Shown piece by piece: positions 8,233 to 16,916 of a stretch of DNA of 64,000 bases. The stretch is from Anaerotignum faecicola. Lineage in GTDB: Bacteria; Bacillota; Clostridia; Lachnospirales; Anaerotignaceae. The stretch covers positions 1 to 64,000 of the forward strand of contig JANFXS010000006.1 in NCBI GenBank assembly GCA_024460105.1. The letters run 5' to 3'. The position numbers were made by a program, and so were the translations under genes. Position 1 is the first letter of the stretch. Each line of letters begins with the position of its first letter. Below the pieces are notes generated by a model. That model ran no database searches and was not told the DNA's origin. It saw only the letters and a program-made list of their open reading frames with translations.

Positions 8233-10848
8233 ATGGACTGGCATAACAGAACTTATTTAGAAACGGTTGAATTATTGGAATCCGACTTGTCAAGAGGTCT
8301 TACAAGCCGACAGGCGGAGAAAAGGCTTGATGAAAACGGTGAAAATATACTTCGTGATGAAGGGAAAAGAAAGGGGGTTGTTGAAAAGTTTTTTGATCAG
8401 CTTAACGATTTTCTTGTAATTGTGCTTCTGAGCGCGGCCGCGGCTTCATTTATTATTTCCGTATTGAAAGGGGATAAAGACTTTGCGGATTCTTTCCTTA
8501 TTATTGCAATAGTTATTGTTAACGCAGTTATTGGAGTCGTTCAGGAGTCTAAAGCGCAAAAAGCTATTGACGATTTGAAGAAATTGACGCCGCACAAAGC
8601 AAAGGTGGTGCGTGACGGTGAAGTTAAGGAAATCGAAGCGAAAGACATAGTTATCGGAGATATAATTGTTTTTGAAACAGGAGATTCCATTAGCGCGGAT
8701 GCACGCCTCATTGAAAGCGTCAGCCTTAAAACGGAAGAATCGGCGTTAACGGGCGAATCTGAAAGCGTTGAAAAGGACTGTGGATTTATATGCGTAAAAG
8801 ACTGCCATATTGCCGATAGGCATAATATGGTGCTTGCAGGCTCTTTTGTGGCTTACGGACGAGGAAAGGGCGTTGTAACCGCAACCGGAATGGATACGGA
8901 AGTAGGAAAAATCGCAAAACTTATGCAAAGCCAAGACGATAAAAAAACCCCGCTTCAGTCGAAACTTGATGAAACGGGAAAAACCCTTGCAATAGGGGCG
9001 GTTCTTGTCTGTGTTGTAATATTTATACTCGGAGTATTGAGGCAGGGGGATATTTTCGATATGTTTATGACTTCCGTAAGCCTTGCGGTGGCGGCAATAC
9101 CTGAAGGGCTTACGGCTGTAGTAACTATTGTGCTTGCAATGGGAACAAGAAGGCTTGCGGCTAAAAATGCAATTATAAGAAGGCTGCCCGCCGTTGAAAC
9201 TTTAGGATCAGCTCAGATAATTTGTTCGGATAAAACTGGAACGCTTACTATGAACAAAATGAAGACGGTTAAATTTATGGATATGGACGGAGCGTCAAAC
9301 GCATCTTCTGAGAGCGTGAATAAGATACTGACGCTTGGCGCGCTTTGCAACAACAGTCAGTATAAAGATAGGAATTTTACAGGGGAACCGACAGAAACGG
9401 CAATTTGCGAGGGAGCTCTTGAAAGAGGGATTTACAAAGATAATATAAACATGCAGTTTCCGAGGGTTATGGAATTGCCTTTCTCATCCGACAGGAAACT
9501 TATGACGACAGTGCATAAAAAAAACGGGAAATACATAGCCGTAACGAAAGGCGCTCCGGAAATGCTTATAGCAAAATGCTCAAGTTATATGAGAAAAGGC
9601 AACGAACTGGAATTTCTTAGGTCTGATAAAAAGAAAGCGGAGGAAATATGCAACGCTATGGCAGGCCGCGCGCTTAGGGTTATTGCCGTAAGCAAAAAAG
9701 AATTTGACCGTATGCCTAAAGAGAGCGAACTTGAAAGGGATTTAACTTTGTATGGGTTTATCGGGATTATGGACACGCCCCGGCCGGAAGCGAGGAAAGC
9801 TGTCGGAATATGTAAAAAGGCAGGAATAAGGCCGCTTATGATAACGGGCGACAATCCTATGACAGCCGTTGCTATAGGGCGTGAAGTCGGCATATTTGAA
9901 GACGGAGATGAAAGCGTTACAGGCGTTGAACTTGAGAAAATGAGCCAGGAAACGCTTATTAAAAATATTGACAAATACACGGTTTTTGCGAGGGTTACCC
10001 CTGAACATAAGATGCGCATTGTCAAAGCGTTTCAAAGCAAAAAGCTTATAACGGCCATGACCGGCGACGGAGTTAACGACGCCCCGGCGCTGAAAGCGGC
10101 GGATATAGGCTGCGCAATGGGAAAAACAGGAACGGACGCCGCAAAAAATGCGGCTGATATGATTATCGCCGACGATAATTTTGCAACTATTGTAGAAGCG
10201 GTTAAAGAGGGACGCGGCATTTATGCAAACATACAAAAAACGGTGCATTTCCTCCTTTCAAGCAATATTGGGGAGATTATAACAATATTTGTGGCAATGG
10301 TAATGGGTTGGGCTACGCCGCTTTTGCCAATCCAGCTTTTATGGGTTAACCTAATCACAGATTCACTGCCGGCTATTGCGCTTGGAATGGACACATTTAA
10401 TAATGATTTAATGGACAGGGAACCTATTGAAAACAGCCGCAGTATTTTCTCAAGCGGGCTTGGGCTCAGGATTTGCCTTGAGGGTACGATGATAGGCATG
10501 ATTTCCCTGCTTGCCTTTGCTATAGGACATATTTATTATGACGGGGGAATAGGCGCGGATTTTGGACGTACTATGGCGTTTGCCGTTTTGAGTATTTCGC
10601 AGCTTGTCCATGCATATAATATGAGAAGCGAGAGAAGCGTTTTAAAGAAAGGCTTTTTTGGGAATCCATATTTAAATTTTGCCGTAATTTTAGGATTTTT
10701 GATGCAGTGGTCCGTTATAATGCTGCCTTCTGTGTCAAAATATTTTAAAGTTGTGAGCCTTAATTTGGAACAATGGATAATAGTTGGGGCTTTCTGCCTT
10801 ATTCCTTTAATCGTTGTGGAAGTGGAAAAAAGGATTATAAAACAATAA
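8233..10848 (+). CDS. Cation-transporting P-type ATPase, P2A (calcium) type
   Basis: 871 aa. It has an N-terminal cation-ATPase domain, the actuator motif TGES near residue 176, the phosphorylation motif DKTGTLT with Asp333, and a PEGLTAVVTI membrane motif in TM4 typical of Ca2+ sites. The nucleotide-binding KGAPE and hinge TGDGVNDAPALK are present, and the C-terminus has four helices. It should export Ca2+ (or Mn2+) at the cost of ATP. The start ATG follows GAGGTGAGAAT. The divergent YtaF/MntP-like neighbour suggests a shared metal theme, but no regulator or metal riboswitch is visible in the 93-base gap. Confidence 0.92.
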   Translation: MDWHNRTYLETVELLESDLSRGLTSRQAEKRLDENGENILRDEGKRKGVVEKFFDQLNDFLVIVLLSAAAASFIISVLKGDKDFADSFLIIAIVIVNAVIGVVQESKAQKAIDDLKKLTPHKAKVVRDGEVKEIEAKDIVIGDIIVFETGDSISADARLIESVSLKTEESALTGESESVEKDCGFICVKDCHIADRHNMVLAGSFVAYGRGKGVVTATGMDTEVGKIAKLMQSQDDKKTPLQSKLDETGKTLAIGAVLVCVVIFILGVLRQGDIFDMFMTSVSLAVAAIPEGLTAVVTIVLAMGTRRLAAKNAIIRRLPAVETLGSAQIICSDKTGTLTMNKMKTVKFMDMDGASNASSESVNKILTLGALCNNSQYKDRNFTGEPTETAICEGALERGIYKDNINMQFPRVMELPFSSDRKLMTTVHKKNGKYIAVTKGAPEMLIAKCSSYMRKGNELEFLRSDKKKAEEICNAMAGRALRVIAVSKKEFDRMPKESELERDLTLYGFIGIMDTPRPEARKAVGICKKAGIRPLMITGDNPMTAVAIGREVGIFEDGDESVTGVELEKMSQETLIKNIDKYTVFARVTPEHKMRIVKAFQSKKLITAMTGDGVNDAPALKAADIGCAMGKTGTDAAKNAADMIIADDNFATIVEAVKEGRGIYANIQKTVHFLLSSNIGEIITIFVAMVMGWATPLLPIQLLWVNLITDSLPAIALGMDTFNNDLMDREPIENSRSIFSSGLGLRICLEGTMIGMISLLAFAIGHIYYDGGIGADFGRTMAFAVLSISQLVHAYNMRSERSVLKKGFFGNPYLNFAVILGFLMQWSVIMLPSVSKYFKVVSLNLEQWIIVGAFCLIPLIVVEVEKRIIKQ

Positions 10849-10849
10849 A

Positions 10850-10897
10850 CAAAAAACTCCTGAACAGGTATATTTATTTGTACAGGAGTTTTTTATT
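10850..10897 (+). terminator. Terminator after the P-type ATPase
   Basis: AAAACTCCTG pairs with CAGGAGTTTT across a roughly 20-nt loop and is followed by TT and an AT-rich tail. Confidence 0.8.
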
Positions 10898-11185
10898 TCT
10901 ATTTGCTTAAAGCGGCTTAAATCCGATTATTAGGCTGTAAAAATGATAAATGAACGAGAGCGCTTTCGGTATGGAAATATTATCGTTTTTCCGCTTTGTT
11001 TACGCTTCAGCCGCGATTGTTTTAAATTATTCGGATGCAAACATATAAAACAGAACTTAAACTTGTTCCGTGCGGATTCCCTATTTTCAAGAAATGTTTT
11101 GTAAATCCTTTCTGCCTCCTCTTTTTTTCCTTTATTATTCCGGAAATATAAGGCGTATGCATGCAAGCGGAATTTTATCATATGT

Positions 11186-12214
11186 TTATACATGTTCGGC
11201 CATATAGAAAAGAAGTTTTTCCGTATCGTTCCAGCCAAGGCATGCGTCGGTGATTGATTTGCCGTATACTGTGCCGTCTATAGGCTGGCTGCCTTCTTCT
11301 ATAAAACTCTCAATCATAACGCCGCGCACAAGTTTTTTTAGCGACGGATTTATGTTGCGGCTGTGCAGTACTTCCGTTACGATACGAGGCTGTTCGGCAA
11401 ACCTTTTTTGAGAGTTGGCGTGGTTGACGTCGACAATTACAAAAGGATTTATAAGCCCCTTTTTTAAATACATATTTTCAAGAAGTATCATATCTTCGTA
11501 ATGATAGTTTGGAAGGCTTTGACCGTGCTTGTTGACATATCCCCTTAATATTGCATGTGCAAGGGGATTGCCGTATGTGGCGACTTCTTCGTCGCGATAA
11601 AGGAACGTATGGCTGCTTTGCGCGGCATAAATAGCGTTCAGCATAACGCTGAAATCCCCGCTTGTCGGGTTTTTCATTCCAACGGGGAAATCTATGCCGC
11701 TGGAAACAAGGCGGTGCTGCTGGTTTTCAACTGAACGCGCTCCTATGGAAACGTACGTCAATATATCGTCAAGGAAAGCGTAATTTTCGGGATAAAGCAT
11801 TTCGTCGGCGGCCGTAAGGTGAGTTTCGTTTATCGCCCTTATGTGCATTTTTCTTAAAGCGCGTATCCCTGCAAGTATATTCGGGCCTTTCGTAGGATCG
11901 GGCTGGTGAAGCATGCCTTTATAACCCTCGCCGGTCGTACGGGGCTTATTTGTATAAATACGCGGTATGATAAAAAGTTTATCTTTTACTTTGTCATTAA
12001 TTTCAGCAAGACGGTAAACATAATCGCAAACAGCGTCCTCGTCGCTTGCGGAGCACGGCCCGACTATTACTACAAACCTGTCGTTTTTGCCTTCTATTAT
12101 TTCCCTAAGTTCGGCGTCGCGTTCGCTTTTTATGGTTTTAAGCTCTGCCGGCATAGGTATTTCTTCCATAATCTGCATAGGAGTTGGGATTGATTTTACA
12201 TGTTTGAAGCTCAT
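11186..12214 (-). CDS. aroF: 3-deoxy-7-phosphoheptulonate synthase (DAHP synthase, class I AroF/G type)
   Basis: 342 aa. It joins phosphoenolpyruvate and erythrose 4-phosphate, the first step of the shikimate pathway. Diagnostic segments are VVIVGPCSASDEDAV, PRIYTNKPRTTGEGYKG (active site), GARSVENQQHRLVSSGIDFPVGMKNPTSGD and VIVDVNHANSQK. The N-terminal extension is of the type that carries feedback-inhibition residues in the E. coli family; which amino acid regulates it cannot be told. A TTG nine bases upstream is in frame, but AAAGGA lies 10 bases before the ATG at 12214. It stands alone, divergent from trpS. Confidence 0.92.
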   Translation of the reverse strand: MSFKHVKSIPTPMQIMEEIPMPAELKTIKSERDAELREIIEGKNDRFVVIVGPCSASDEDAVCDYVYRLAEINDKVKDKLFIIPRIYTNKPRTTGEGYKGMLHQPDPTKGPNILAGIRALRKMHIRAINETHLTAADEMLYPENYAFLDDILTYVSIGARSVENQQHRLVSSGIDFPVGMKNPTSGDFSVMLNAIYAAQSSHTFLYRDEEVATYGNPLAHAILRGYVNKHGQSLPNYHYEDMILLENMYLKKGLINPFVIVDVNHANSQKRFAEQPRIVTEVLHSRNINPSLKKLVRGVMIESFIEEGSQPIDGTVYGKSITDACLGWNDTEKLLFYMAEHV

Positions 12215-12270
12215 ACTTCTCAAATCCTTTCGTTTGGCGTTATTATTTATGAAAAATAAATATATTTCTG

Positions 12271-12299
12271 TTGATTATTTTTATTATACAAAGTATACT
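12271..12299 (+). promoter_or_regulatory. SigA-type promoter of trpS
   Basis: TTGATT (12271-12276), a 17-nt spacer and TATACT (12294-12299), 45 bases before trpS. No T-box is present in this short leader. Confidence 0.6.
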
Positions 12300-12344
12300 A
12301 TAAACTATATTTTTTATAATTGCAATTGATTAAGGGGCGATATT

Positions 12345-13343
12345 ATGTCAGAAGATAAAAAAGTAATATTCAGCGGAATGCAGCCGTCGGGTCTTATAAC
12401 GCTTGGAAACTATCTCGGCGCGCTTAATAATTGGACTAAACTCCAGGATGAATATAACTGCCTTTATTGTGTTGTGGATCTTCATGCAATAACTGTAAGG
12501 CAGGATCCTGCAAAGCTCAGAAAAGCGTCAAGGGACGTTCTTATACAGTATATCGCCGCGGGAATTGACCCTGAAAAGAGTATTTTGTATTATCAAAGCC
12601 ATGTCCCTCAGCATGCTGAATTAAGTTGGATATTAAACTGTTATACTTATATGGGAGAGCTTGGAAGGATGACGCAGTTTAAGGAGAAGAGCCAGAAGCA
12701 TACAGACAATATCAATGCGGGGCTTTTCACATATCCTGTGCTTATGGCGTCGGATATACTCCTTTATCAAACGGATCTTGTTCCGGTAGGGGAAGATCAG
12801 AGGCAGCATCTTGAGATTACAAGGGATATTGCCGGAAGGTTCAACGCCGTTTACGGAGATGTATTTAAAATACCGGAGGCGTATATCGGCAAGGCAGGGG
12901 CGCGCGTAATGGCGCTTCAGGAGCCTTCTAAAAAAATGAGCAAGTCTGATGAGAATAAGAATAACACTATAGCCCTTTTGGACGAACCGTCGGTTATTAT
13001 GAACAAATTTAAAAAAGCGGTTACGGATTCCGAAAATGAAGTAAGATTTTCTGAAGATAAACCGGGAGTAAGCAATCTTTTAAGTATTTATTGCGCCGTT
13101 ACGGGCAAAACATTACAGCAGGCGGAAGCGGAGTTTGCAAACTGCGGATACGGAAGTTTTAAAACGTCCGTAGGTGAAGCTGTGGTTTCCAAACTTGAGC
13201 CTTTCCAGAAAAAAGTTGCGGAACTTGAAAAAAATAAGGACTATATCGAAAAAGTTGTTAAAGAAGGAAGCGAAAAAGCATCATACCTTGCGGCTAAAAC
13301 TTTAAGGAAAGTCCACAAAAAAATCGGCTTTATACCAAGGTAA
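12345..13343 (+). CDS. trpS: Tryptophanyl-tRNA synthetase
   Basis: 332 aa, the normal length for bacterial TrpRS (class Ic). The HIGH-equivalent signature is PSGLITLGNYLGA near residue 14, and KMSKS lies near residue 197. MASDILLYQTDLVPVGEDQRQHLE is the conserved tryptophan and ATP pocket segment. It charges tRNA-Trp in the cytoplasm. Unlike hisS at the end of the window it has only a short leader without a T-box. The neighbour aroF begins aromatic biosynthesis, but the two genes are divergent and a shared control is not visible. Confidence 0.96.
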   Translation: MSEDKKVIFSGMQPSGLITLGNYLGALNNWTKLQDEYNCLYCVVDLHAITVRQDPAKLRKASRDVLIQYIAAGIDPEKSILYYQSHVPQHAELSWILNCYTYMGELGRMTQFKEKSQKHTDNINAGLFTYPVLMASDILLYQTDLVPVGEDQRQHLEITRDIAGRFNAVYGDVFKIPEAYIGKAGARVMALQEPSKKMSKSDENKNNTIALLDEPSVIMNKFKKAVTDSENEVRFSEDKPGVSNLLSIYCAVTGKTLQQAEAEFANCGYGSFKTSVGEAVVSKLEPFQKKVAELEKNKDYIEKVVKEGSEKASYLAAKTLRKVHKKIGFIPR

Positions 13344-13373
13344 TAAAGCTTTATATAAATATTACAATTTTAA

Positions 13374-13436
13374 AGAGATGTGCCTGAACACCATCTCTCG
13401 GCGCATAGGTAATGCGTTAAAACAAAACAGGAGGAA
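13374..13436 (+). promoter_or_regulatory. Candidate preQ1 riboswitch upstream of queT
   Basis: A perfect 7-bp hairpin (AGAGATG 13374-13380 / CATCTCT 13392-13398) has an 11-nt loop containing CCTG (13383-13386). CCTG can pair with CAGG (13428-13431), which overlaps the Shine-Dalgarno AGGAGG, giving an H-type pseudoknot. A second hairpin CGCAT/ATGCG (13402-13416) and an A-rich tail (TTAAAACAAAACAGG) lie between. preQ1 aptamers have this pseudoknot-plus-A-rich-tail plan and commonly control queT. The class could not be assigned by eye. Confidence 0.6.
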
Positions 13437-13442
13437 TTAAAA

Positions 13443-13964
13443 ATGAATAATGAGTTTTCAGGAACAATGAAGAAGGAAAAAACGCGCTTTTCGGCACGGG
13501 CAGTTGCAGTAACAGGCATAACGGCCGCCGTTTATACTGTGGCAACACTGGCTATAGCCCCGCTTGGATATGGGGCGATACAGCTAAGATTTTCGGAAAT
13601 TATGGTGCTTTTGGCATTTATTGATCCCGGATATGGTATCGGTTTGATACTTGGATGCCTTATCAGCAATATATTCAGCCCTGTGGGAGCGATAGACGTT
13701 ATTTTCGGAACCATGGGAACGATTGTTGCGGTTATCGGCATCGTTAAGTCAAAAGGATTGTTTGCCGCATCGCTTTGGCCTACGATAAGCATGGCTGTGG
13801 TTTCGGCTGGAATCAGCATAGGAAGCGGTCTTCCTTATGTTCCGACCCTCATTACGGTTGCTTTGGGCGAATTTGCGGTTGTAACGCTTATAGGCTATCC
13901 GATTTTTAAGGCGCTTATGAAAAACAGCGGACTTATGGAAATATTAAGGATTAATAAGGATTAA
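13443..13964 (+). CDS. queT: QueT family queuosine-precursor transporter
   Basis: 173 aa with five or six membrane helices. It matches the QueT/COG4708 family: TAAVYTVATLAIAPLGYGAI, QLRFSEIMVLLAF, GLILGCLISNIFSP and DVIFGTMGT are the usual conserved blocks. These proteins are the substrate-binding S components of ECF-type vitamin transporters and take up queuine or preQ1 for tRNA modification. No EcfA or EcfT genes are nearby, so a shared energising module elsewhere is expected. The leader has a preQ1-like pseudoknot that would mask the ribosome-binding site AGGAGG. A terminator follows directly. Confidence 0.88.
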   Translation: MNNEFSGTMKKEKTRFSARAVAVTGITAAVYTVATLAIAPLGYGAIQLRFSEIMVLLAFIDPGYGIGLILGCLISNIFSPVGAIDVIFGTMGTIVAVIGIVKSKGLFAASLWPTISMAVVSAGISIGSGLPYVPTLITVALGEFAVVTLIGYPIFKALMKNSGLMEILRINKD

Positions 13965-13967
13965 AAG

Positions 13968-13998
13968 AAATAAGGGCAGTATATGCCCTTATTTTTTT
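13968..13998 (+). terminator. Terminator after queT
   Basis: AAATAAGGGCA (13968-13978) pairs with TGCCCTTATTT and runs into TTTT. Confidence 0.88.
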
Positions 13999-14028
13999 GC
14001 ATATATTTACCTTAAAGGAGGGGGATAT

Positions 14029-14964
14029 ATGCGCAGTAAAAAATGGGTTATAACAGCTTTGCTGTTTGTTATGGTTATCGGTACTGGAGCAAGGGTTTAT
14101 GCCGTCAGAAAATCTATTACCGTTCAGGATATTGAAAATGTTAATGACAAAGAAACAAAACAGAAAATAACGGAAGTATTTTTGTCCGACGGTCATAAAG
14201 GAGTTAATGTAAATCCGGAAGAAGCCGGCGGCATAGAAATTGTTAAAGGCAATTTTACGGGAACCGAAGGCATAGTTGTTTCTGTTGAATTCGGTTCAAA
14301 GCTGACCCTTATAAGCGTTTATGAAAAAAACGGCAAAAGTTATCGATTTATCGATGATTTGGGAAGTTTCCTTAAAATAGAAAGTATAATGCCGGCAGGG
14401 CTTAAGCCAGAAGGAAAAGATCTGATATTTATTAAGGAAAATGCGAATCAAACTATGGGAAGTTATGAAAATACGGATTTTATGAGAGGATATTTTTGGA
14501 ACGGAGGTAACTTTGAACTTGTTTTTAACATTCCTTCAAGCATTGATTCGCAATGGTATGATGTTAAGGACGACGGGAGTTTTCTTTGGCGTAAGGTACT
14601 GCATAAAAGCGTGGCGGAGTTTGAAAACGGTAATGAACCTAATATTTCAAGAAGCATTAAAAATGAATATTACACTTGTTCCTGCCATAAGTCTGAAGTA
14701 CCTGAAGATAAAGATTTTCAGCTTAATTCGTCAAATGAAACAGAAGAGGTTTATTATTGGAGCGGAGAATGGAAAAGGTTTATACTTGCGGAAGGAATTG
14801 ATAAAACTACACAAGAAGCAGTCGCCGTTATAGAAGATTGGGAGAGCCAGCCATATGCTTTAGTGCCGCAGTTTGAGGACAATAAAAATAAAGTAAGGGT
14901 TGTAAGGCGCAATGGAACGGTGTCTGTTGCGGATAAAAATAATATTGATATTTTAAATGAATAA
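14029..14964 (+). CDS. Secreted protein of unknown function
   Basis: 311 aa, not recognised. A signal peptide or N-terminal anchor covers residues 1-26 (KKWVITALLFVMVIGTGARVYA). The rest is hydrophilic and rich in Asp, Glu, Lys and Asn, with aromatic-rich segments such as MRGYFWNGGNFELVFNIPSS and EVYYWSGEWKRF. These suggest a beta-rich extracytoplasmic domain. Three cysteines are seen, two in YTCSCHKSE. The Shine-Dalgarno AAAGGAGGGGG lies 8 bases before ATG. It is monocistronic: a terminator precedes it and a 244-bp repeat follows. Its surface location is inferred from the leader alone. Confidence 0.7.
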   Translation: MRSKKWVITALLFVMVIGTGARVYAVRKSITVQDIENVNDKETKQKITEVFLSDGHKGVNVNPEEAGGIEIVKGNFTGTEGIVVSVEFGSKLTLISVYEKNGKSYRFIDDLGSFLKIESIMPAGLKPEGKDLIFIKENANQTMGSYENTDFMRGYFWNGGNFELVFNIPSSIDSQWYDVKDDGSFLWRKVLHKSVAEFENGNEPNISRSIKNEYYTCSCHKSEVPEDKDFQLNSSNETEEVYYWSGEWKRFILAEGIDKTTQEAVAVIEDWESQPYALVPQFEDNKNKVRVVRRNGTVSVADKNNIDILNE

Positions 14965-15014
14965 AACTATGCTTCATCAAAGCCTCGTTTTTTATAAATA
15001 TTTCGCGTCAGGGA

Positions 15015-15258
15015 AGTTTCGGTTTACAATGGCATACATGCCATGCAAGGAAAATTTTTCCGCATTTCCGTGCCGCATACGCTTAGCCGACGCGTATGCG
15101 CTTTAAACTGCAAAAAATTTTTTACTTGTGAGAACGGAGAGTTTTAACGGGCGTTAGCGGCTTAAGAGCAAGGCAAAGACGCATGGGTGCCGCGGAGCCT
15201 ACGGCACACGGTTTTAACAGGTTCGTTAAAACCGTGTGTGATCTTATAAACTGAAGCT
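15015..15258 (+). repeat. Dispersed MITE-like element, copy B
   Basis: The left end AGTTTCGGTTTACAATGGCA is matched by the inverted right end (minus strand AGCTTCAGTTTATAAG, then CACACACGG). Conserved blocks in order are GAAAATTTTTCCGCATTTCC, CAAAAAATTTTTT, TTGTGAG, GAGTTTTAACGGGCGTTAGC and AAGAGCAAGGCAAAGAC. Near the right end a perfect 14-bp hairpin (CACACGGTTTTAAC 15205-15218 / GTTAAAACCGTGTG 15225-15238) is visible. Confidence 0.8.
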
Positions 15259-15298
15259 GTGATGTGAACTGAAATATTTACGATTTACGATTAATAGG

Positions 15299-15327
15299 TT
15301 GTTTTATTTTATATGAAGTTTTATAAT
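15299..15327 (+). promoter_or_regulatory. SigA-type promoter of cysK
   Basis: TTGTTT (15299-15304), a 17-nt spacer and TATAAT (15322-15327). It begins 40 bases after the right end of repeat copy B. Confidence 0.65.
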
Positions 15328-15369
15328 TGCATTATACTTTAGGAAAAATGATATAGGGAGATGATGGAA

Positions 15370-16299
15370 ATGGCAAAAATAGCTGAAAACCTTATAGAGC
15401 TTATAGGCAACACACCGCTTGTTAAGCTTTCCGGGTATTGCAGGCAGTATGGCCTTGAAGGGAATATAATCGCCAAAGCGGAGTATTTTAACCCGCTTGG
15501 TTCCGTAAAAGACAGGGCGGCGTTTTATATGCTGAACGACGCTTTTGAAAGCGGGGAAATTAATGAAAGAAGCATTATAATTGAGCCTACAAGCGGCAAT
15601 ACAGGCGTCGGACTGGCATTTATTTGCGCAATTAAAGGCTTAAGGCTTATACTTACCATGCCGGAGAACATGAGTATTGAAAGACGTAAGCTTTTAAAAA
15701 TGCTGGGTGCGGAAATCGTATTAACTCCGGCGTCAGAAGGTATGGCGGGGGCGATCAAAAAAGCGGAAAGCATTGCGGAAGTTTCGGAAAATTCATTTAT
15801 ACCAAACCAGTTTGAAAATAATTCAAACGTGCGGGCGCATGTTATGACTACTGCGAAAGAAATTATTGACGACACCGATGGAAAAATTGATTTTTTTGTT
15901 GCGGGAGTGGGAACGGGAGGCACGATTACAGGAACAGGAAAAGGATTGAAGGAATTTAACCCTGATATAAAAATTATTGCCGCCGAGCCTTTTAACAGCG
16001 CCGTTTTAAGCGGTGAAAGCAGCGGGCCGCACGGCCTTCAGGGAATAGGAGCCGGATTTGTGCCGAAAGTTCTTGATACAGATATAATAGACGAAGTTAT
16101 TAAGGTAAAAGACGAAGAAGCATATGAGGCGGGCAGGAGCGTTGCAAAGACAGACGGGTTCCTTATCGGAATTTCGTCCGGGGCGGCAATACATGCCGCA
16201 AAAATTATAGCGTCGAGGCCGGAAAATAAAGGGAAAAATATAGTCGTACTTTTGCCTGATACGGGAGAGAGATACATTTCAACTCCGCTTTTTGAATAA
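15370..16299 (+). CDS. cysK: Cysteine synthase A (O-acetylserine sulfhydrylase)
   Basis: 309 aa. A PLP enzyme that makes L-cysteine from O-acetylserine and sulfide. The N-terminal IGNTPLVKL, the PLP lysine K47 in NPLGSVKDRAA, the substrate loop TSGNTGVGLA, the phosphate-cup GVGTGGTITGTGKGLKE and the C-terminal GISSGAA are all present. In-frame ATGs occur at 15361 and 15364, but GGGAG sits 9 bases before the ATG at 15370, which also gives the family's usual MAKIAEN start. It is a single gene. No S-box or T-box leader is seen in the 42 bases after the promoter. Confidence 0.94.
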   Translation: MAKIAENLIELIGNTPLVKLSGYCRQYGLEGNIIAKAEYFNPLGSVKDRAAFYMLNDAFESGEINERSIIIEPTSGNTGVGLAFICAIKGLRLILTMPENMSIERRKLLKMLGAEIVLTPASEGMAGAIKKAESIAEVSENSFIPNQFENNSNVRAHVMTTAKEIIDDTDGKIDFFVAGVGTGGTITGTGKGLKEFNPDIKIIAAEPFNSAVLSGESSGPHGLQGIGAGFVPKVLDTDIIDEVIKVKDEEAYEAGRSVAKTDGFLIGISSGAAIHAAKIIASRPENKGKNIVVLLPDTGERYISTPLFE

Positions 16300-16500
16300 C
16301 AGTGTTTTAAAGTGATTTTTATTTGTATATAGTGCATAAAAAAATGATAAAAAATTAAAAATATATGTATTAAAATATTAATTGTTACTAAAAAATAATT
16401 GTTCATTGAAAAAAAGAGGATTTTAAATGTAATTATCGAATAATAAGTATAAAGATTCACCTTAATTAAAAATCACATCCAAACAAAGGGGGAGATTGTA

Positions 16501-16911
16501 ATGATACAGATTATTGCAGGCGAAAAAGGTGTAGGCAAAACAAAAAGGCTTATTGAAATGGCCAACGAAGCCGGAAAGACGTCGAACGGGCATGTTGTTT
16601 TTATTGACGACGACAACAGGCATATGTATGATTTACATTACAATATCAGATTTGTTAAAACTAATTTTGAAATGGAGGATCAGAAGATTTTCTTTGGATT
16701 TATATGCGGTATAATGTCGCAGGACAGCGATATTGAGCATATTTTTATCGACGGTCTCCATAATATTGTTAAAGGCCTCAGCGTTGAAAGTTTACAGGAA
16801 TTCGTTAAAGAGATTGAAACTTTTTCCGTAAGCGAAAATGTTGATTTTACTATGATTATAAGCGCCGATCCAGCTAAGCTCCCAGACGGCGTTAAAAAAT
16901 ATGTGATTTAA
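16501..16911 (+). CDS. Small P-loop ATP-binding protein of unknown role
   Basis: 136 aa. An N-terminal Walker A motif GEKGVGKTK is at residues 7-15, and a Walker B-like strand HIFIDGLHNI is near residue 80. The fold looks like a short P-loop NTPase, about half the usual RecA-like core. I cannot give it a specific family. The start is set by GGGGGAG 8 bases upstream. It ends 5 bases before the radical-SAM gene, so the two are co-transcribed. No membrane segment or secretion signal is present. Confidence 0.7.
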   Translation: MIQIIAGEKGVGKTKRLIEMANEAGKTSNGHVVFIDDDNRHMYDLHYNIRFVKTNFEMEDQKIFFGFICGIMSQDSDIEHIFIDGLHNIVKGLSVESLQEFVKEIETFSVSENVDFTMIISADPAKLPDGVKKYVI

Positions 16912-16916
16912 GGTTA

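Noticed and set aside
10930-11238. Minus-strand frame of 102 aa
   Set aside because: It overlaps the 3' end of the DAHP synthase gene in another frame, has a basic low-complexity composition and no start signal.
12224-12344. A T-box in front of trpS
   Set aside because: No GGTGG-ACC sequence and only 45 bases between promoter and start.
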